A program made the position numbers and the translations under genes. From Atopobium sp. oral taxon 810 str. F0209 (lineage in GTDB: Bacteria; Actinomycetota; Coriobacteriia; Coriobacteriales; Atopobiaceae), in assembly GCF_000466405.1 (NCBI RefSeq), contig NZ_KE952949.1:243773-307772 (forward strand): a stretch of DNA of 64,000 nt. The letters run 5' to 3'. Under the pieces are notes generated by a model, which ran no database searches, was not told the DNA's origin, and worked only from the letters and a program-made list of their open reading frames with translations. How positions within the stretch are numbered: position 1 is the first letter of the stretch; the number at the start of each line of letters is the position of its first letter. This document shows positions 61,635 to 64,000 of the stretch, in pieces.

Positions 61635-62387
61635 CTAACCTTTACTTTTTGTAGCTGAGACTGACATTTCCTTATATGCATTGTTGATGTGGTGGCGCAA
61701 AAGCTCATCGCGCACCATATCGGTAAGCTGAATCATCTCGTTGAGAGCCTCAGCAAATTGCTTACGAGTTGCATCGCTTGGGGCTGTATCGATACTGCCC
61801 CGATGCGCATAAGGCACTAAAGCCTGCTCCAACATACCGCTTTCGCGACGAGCTGCCTGCACATAAATGCGCAGATGCTTGGCTTCCATACCGTAATGAC
61901 GCAGACGATCACATGCACGAATCAGTGAAAGATCATGTCCATCCACCAAATCGCGACCATGGGGAGATCGGGATAACTTGATAACACCAGCCTCAGCTAG
62001 CTGCTGAGCAAAACCAGCGCTTACACCACAAAGCTCAGGCATACGCTCAATAGGATGAAGTTTTTCAATATCTTCAGGACTATCCTGACCTAAAGGAATA
62101 ACGGTCGTTTCGCTTTGCTGAGTTTCGGTAGGATTATCTACTATCCCCTGTTCAAGCTGCTCTTTGATAATGGAGAGCGGCATAAAACGTGATTTTTGCA
62201 AATACAATATCTTTTCAAGACGACGCACGTCATGCTGGGAATACAGGCGATAACCACCAGGAGTACGCGAAGGGTTAAGCAAACCCTCATCCTCGAGATA
62301 GCGAACCTTCGAAACAGATAGGTCGGGATATTGCGACTGAAGTCGCTTTACCACTTTACCGATTGTCAGATAACCGGCATCAGCCAT
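61635..62387 (-). CDS. MerR-family regulator (FtsR/Rv1828-like)
   Basis: 250 aa. The N-terminal winged helix YLTIGKVVKRLQ...VSKVRYLEDEGLL and RTPGGYRLYSQHDVRRLEKI is MerR-type. An ~80-residue linker leads to a second helical domain that resembles another MerR-like fold (LCGVSAGFAQQLAEAGVIKL). This double architecture and its position directly after an FHA gene (2-base gap) match actinobacterial FtsR/Rv1828, which regulates division genes. Target genes here are unknown. Confidence 0.85.
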   Translation of the reverse strand: MADAGYLTIGKVVKRLQSQYPDLSVSKVRYLEDEGLLNPSRTPGGYRLYSQHDVRRLEKILYLQKSRFMPLSIIKEQLEQGIVDNPTETQQSETTVIPLGQDSPEDIEKLHPIERMPELCGVSAGFAQQLAEAGVIKLSRSPHGRDLVDGHDLSLIRACDRLRHYGMEAKHLRIYVQAARRESGMLEQALVPYAHRGSIDTAPSDATRKQFAEALNEMIQLTDMVRDELLRHHINNAYKEMSVSATKSKG

Positions 62388-62389
62388 GC

Positions 62390-62821
62390 TTAAGCTCCGG
62401 TTTCAATCCTAGATTGGCGTCCGCCATTGGAATGGAAAATCATACGGAATGTGCCAATTTGAATAGTCGAACCATCTTTAAGCATTGCTTTATTGACAAT
62501 AGCACCGTCCACCCAAGTGCCATTGAGTGAACCCAAGTCCTCAATTGTGGCAAAACCTGACGCCATGCCACGCAAATCGATGCGAGCATGGTGGCGAGAA
62601 ACAGTCATATCGTTAAGAAACACAGAATTTGAAGGATCGCGACCAAGAGTAGTTGTGTCATCAGTCAAAACAAACTGAGCTCCAGTCTGAGGACCCTTAA
62701 CAATGGCCAGCATGGGCCTGTTAGCATTGGCGTCAGAAAGCAAATCAGGAGCAGTCGAATCAGGCGACGGCATGCGGAATATTTCTGTGGCGCCCATTTC
62801 ATTCGGTCGCGGATTCTGCAT
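62390..62821 (-). CDS. FHA-domain protein (GarA/OdhI-like)
   Basis: 143 aa. The forkhead-associated domain occupies the C-terminal ~100 residues, with phosphothreonine-binding GRDPSNSVFLNDMTVSRHHA and EDLGSLNGTWV. The N-terminal tail contains GATEIFRMP. This resembles the phosphoacceptor ETTSVFRA of GarA/OdhI but has a single Thr. Those proteins control 2-oxoglutarate metabolism after phosphorylation by Ser/Thr kinases. A kinase partner is not in this window. It is followed immediately by the MerR gene. Confidence 0.88.
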   Translation of the reverse strand: MQNPRPNEMGATEIFRMPSPDSTAPDLLSDANANRPMLAIVKGPQTGAQFVLTDDTTTLGRDPSNSVFLNDMTVSRHHARIDLRGMASGFATIEDLGSLNGTWVDGAIVNKAMLKDGSTIQIGTFRMIFHSNGGRQSRIETGA

Positions 62822-62959
62822 GAGTTACTCCTTCAATAGATGCCAACACTAGCAAGTCATAAAAAACCACTATCTATAGTAGCGCTACTTTCACTCATAA
62901 AGAAATATTTATCGAAACTGTCTGGTTACTGGAGCAAATAAAGCTTTAGCTGTCATAAA

Positions 62960-63817
62960 TTAGTCCAGAGCGCGTGCTCCTACAAAGTCTGAGCCCTGAC
63001 GAAGAAGATCAAACGTCTGCAATTCTTGAGCTGACTTTTCAATACGGTCAGTTGAGTGCAACCAAGAAACCCATACTGCCATTTGCTTTGCTTCTGCGAA
63101 AAGTGTGGTTCTTCCTACGGGATTGACATTTGTAAACGATAAAAAACTACGCCAGAGCACGCGAGCATACTGAGGAGGTGCCATAACTAGATATGCTTTA
63201 TCAAACGGTTTGGGTAAAGACGTGACAAGACAGCGTATTTTGTCCAATTCGAGACTACGTACCTGACCTGCGGCTGGAACGTCTCCAGCTAGGTAATCAG
63301 ACAACACTAAGCTTGCCTCGGGCCCTGTAAGTAAAAGTGGAACAAGCTCAAAAGATGCATCCTCAAGCTGTATTTCTTTAAAAGGAGCAATGTCATTCTG
63401 CTGAGCTGTAGCAATGAAATGAAGCCATGCATCAAGCAGACTTGCACGTGGAGACACATCGCAAAGCAAATATTCGCTGTCTCCTGTACGCGAAAGCAAA
63501 GAAATGCTTATAAGCGAAGCGTCCCCCGCAAGTACAGGCTCAAAGCAAGCCTCCCCTACTGCAGGCTTTCTGCCTGCACAAATCATTTCGATGAAAGCTT
63601 GTGCCACAGGACCTGCGATAAGAGCTGCGCTCATACCAGATAAATCTGTGAGACCAACGTCATTGCGTAGGACAGCTACTTCGTCAACTCCTGCATACGC
63701 TATAGGTAATTCACTTTCGAGTTCTTCAAAAAACTTAAACTGAGCCGCAAGCAGCTCGTGTTCAGTGCGCAAAAAGCTTGCGAGCTCTGCTACAGAATTA
63801 ATTGTTGATTTGCTCAT
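62960..63817 (-). CDS. GcvT/YgfZ-fold aminomethyltransferase-like protein
   Basis: 285 aa. The N-terminal segment VAVLRNDVGLTDLSGMSAAL followed by IAGPVAQAFIEMI is the folate-binding GcvT signature (RxxVGLxDLS). LLCDVSPRASLLDAWL and the C-terminal GSDFVGARALD fit as well. It is shorter than GcvT (about 360 aa) and lacks its C-terminal barrel domain. No other glycine-cleavage gene is present, so the substrate is open. Its start overlaps the upstream membrane gene by 20 bases. Confidence 0.7.
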   Translation of the reverse strand: MSKSTINSVAELASFLRTEHELLAAQFKFFEELESELPIAYAGVDEVAVLRNDVGLTDLSGMSAALIAGPVAQAFIEMICAGRKPAVGEACFEPVLAGDASLISISLLSRTGDSEYLLCDVSPRASLLDAWLHFIATAQQNDIAPFKEIQLEDASFELVPLLLTGPEASLVLSDYLAGDVPAAGQVRSLELDKIRCLVTSLPKPFDKAYLVMAPPQYARVLWRSFLSFTNVNPVGRTTLFAEAKQMAVWVSWLHSTDRIEKSAQELQTFDLLRQGSDFVGARALD

Positions 63818-64000
63818 TTTTCTTCAACGCCTTACGAGCACGTGCATTTGATTCTGCCGACTCTACGTCATGCCCTGCGAGACTTTCTTTTTTAAAGAAA
63901 ATGCCTTCTTTGGTGTAAATAATTGCTGTGATAGTAGAGCAAATGACACCTGCATACACCAGCCAGATACTCAAAACTGCAGGCTGAGTACCTAGCCCTG
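63798..64000 (-). CDS. small membrane protein, 5' partial (possible symporter accessory protein)
   Basis: The frame is open to the window edge on the minus strand and ends at TAA 63798-63800. It shows one membrane helix (VLSIWLVYAGVICSTITAII) followed by a charged tail (YTKEGIFFKKESLAGHDVES, ARARKALKKNEQINN). Short proteins of this plan are found beside sodium:solute symporters in related bacteria, so a symporter gene may lie just outside the window. That identity is tentative. Confidence 0.6.
   Translation of the reverse strand, partial: GLGTQPAVLSIWLVYAGVICSTITAIIYTKEGIFFKKESLAGHDVESAESNARARKALKKNEQINN

Overview
This window comes from a low-to-moderate GC actinobacterium of the class Coriobacteriia, most likely an Atopobiaceae species of the Lancefieldella/Atopobium type. 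That placement rests on gene content and order: plsC-ispH-der-plsY-gpsA, an FHA/MerR pair of the actinobacterial GarA/FtsR kind, RNase J plus RNase Y, CGAACnnnnGTTCG LexA boxes, and SpoVS without sporulation genes. It was not checked by any database search. Apart from one island and one orphan locus, the window is densely packed housekeeping DNA.

Layout. (1) 1-11072, plus strand: phospholipid, isoprenoid and cofactor genes (plsC, ispH, der, plsY, gpsA, rpe, a cysteine desulfurase, a DUF164 zinc-ribbon protein, coaBC, a Uup-type ABC-F ATPase, a GNAT acetyltransferase), many with 1-4 base overlaps. (2) 11147-11223: tRNA-Pro(GGG) with its own promoter and terminator. (3) About 11270-20250: a composite accessory island with codon use unlike its flanks. 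It holds an intact Gabija-type gajA-gajB pair, a decayed AAA ATPase, a large KAP-family P-loop NTPase, and GC-rich remains of an integrative element (VapE-like and excisionase-like pseudogenes). (4) 20586-31674: GtrA-like and small membrane proteins, tRNA-Val(CAC), two DnaJ proteins (one ending in membrane helices), mtaB, phoH-ybeY-dgk-era-recO, rpsO and pnp. (5) 31675-33137: a sparse stretch with one orphan gene, a palindromic repeat and a decayed gene. (6) 33138-50842: rnj-ftsK-rodZ-rimO-pgsA-pncC, then recA-recX from a LexA-controlled promoter, then rny, a GHKL ATPase, spoVS, miaB-miaA-hflX. (7) 50837-52915: a lexA operon including a DUF1624 membrane acyltransferase, divergent from a LysM-anchored YneA-like protein. 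(8) 53048-57910: nrdR-dut, two NCS2 nucleobase permeases and trxB. (9) 58153-64000, minus strand: a CLC transporter, an NlpC/P60 hydrolase, apt, MerR, FHA, a GcvT-fold protein, and the end of a small membrane protein.

How it works together. RNA processing and decay enzymes (PNPase, RNase J, RNase Y, YbeY, Era) and tRNA/ribosome modification enzymes (MtaB, RimO, MiaB, MiaA) are spread through one region with division and DNA-repair factors (FtsK, RodZ-like, RecA, RecX, RecO, LexA, YneA-like). The SOS circuit is readable: a perfect LexA box lies in the spacer of the recA promoter, and weaker related boxes lie between lexA and the LysM gene. The most notable accessory content is the tRNA-Pro island: a complete Gabija module next to a lone KAP NTPase, inside the ruins of a mobile element. 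That makes the KAP gene a candidate for an undescribed defence role.
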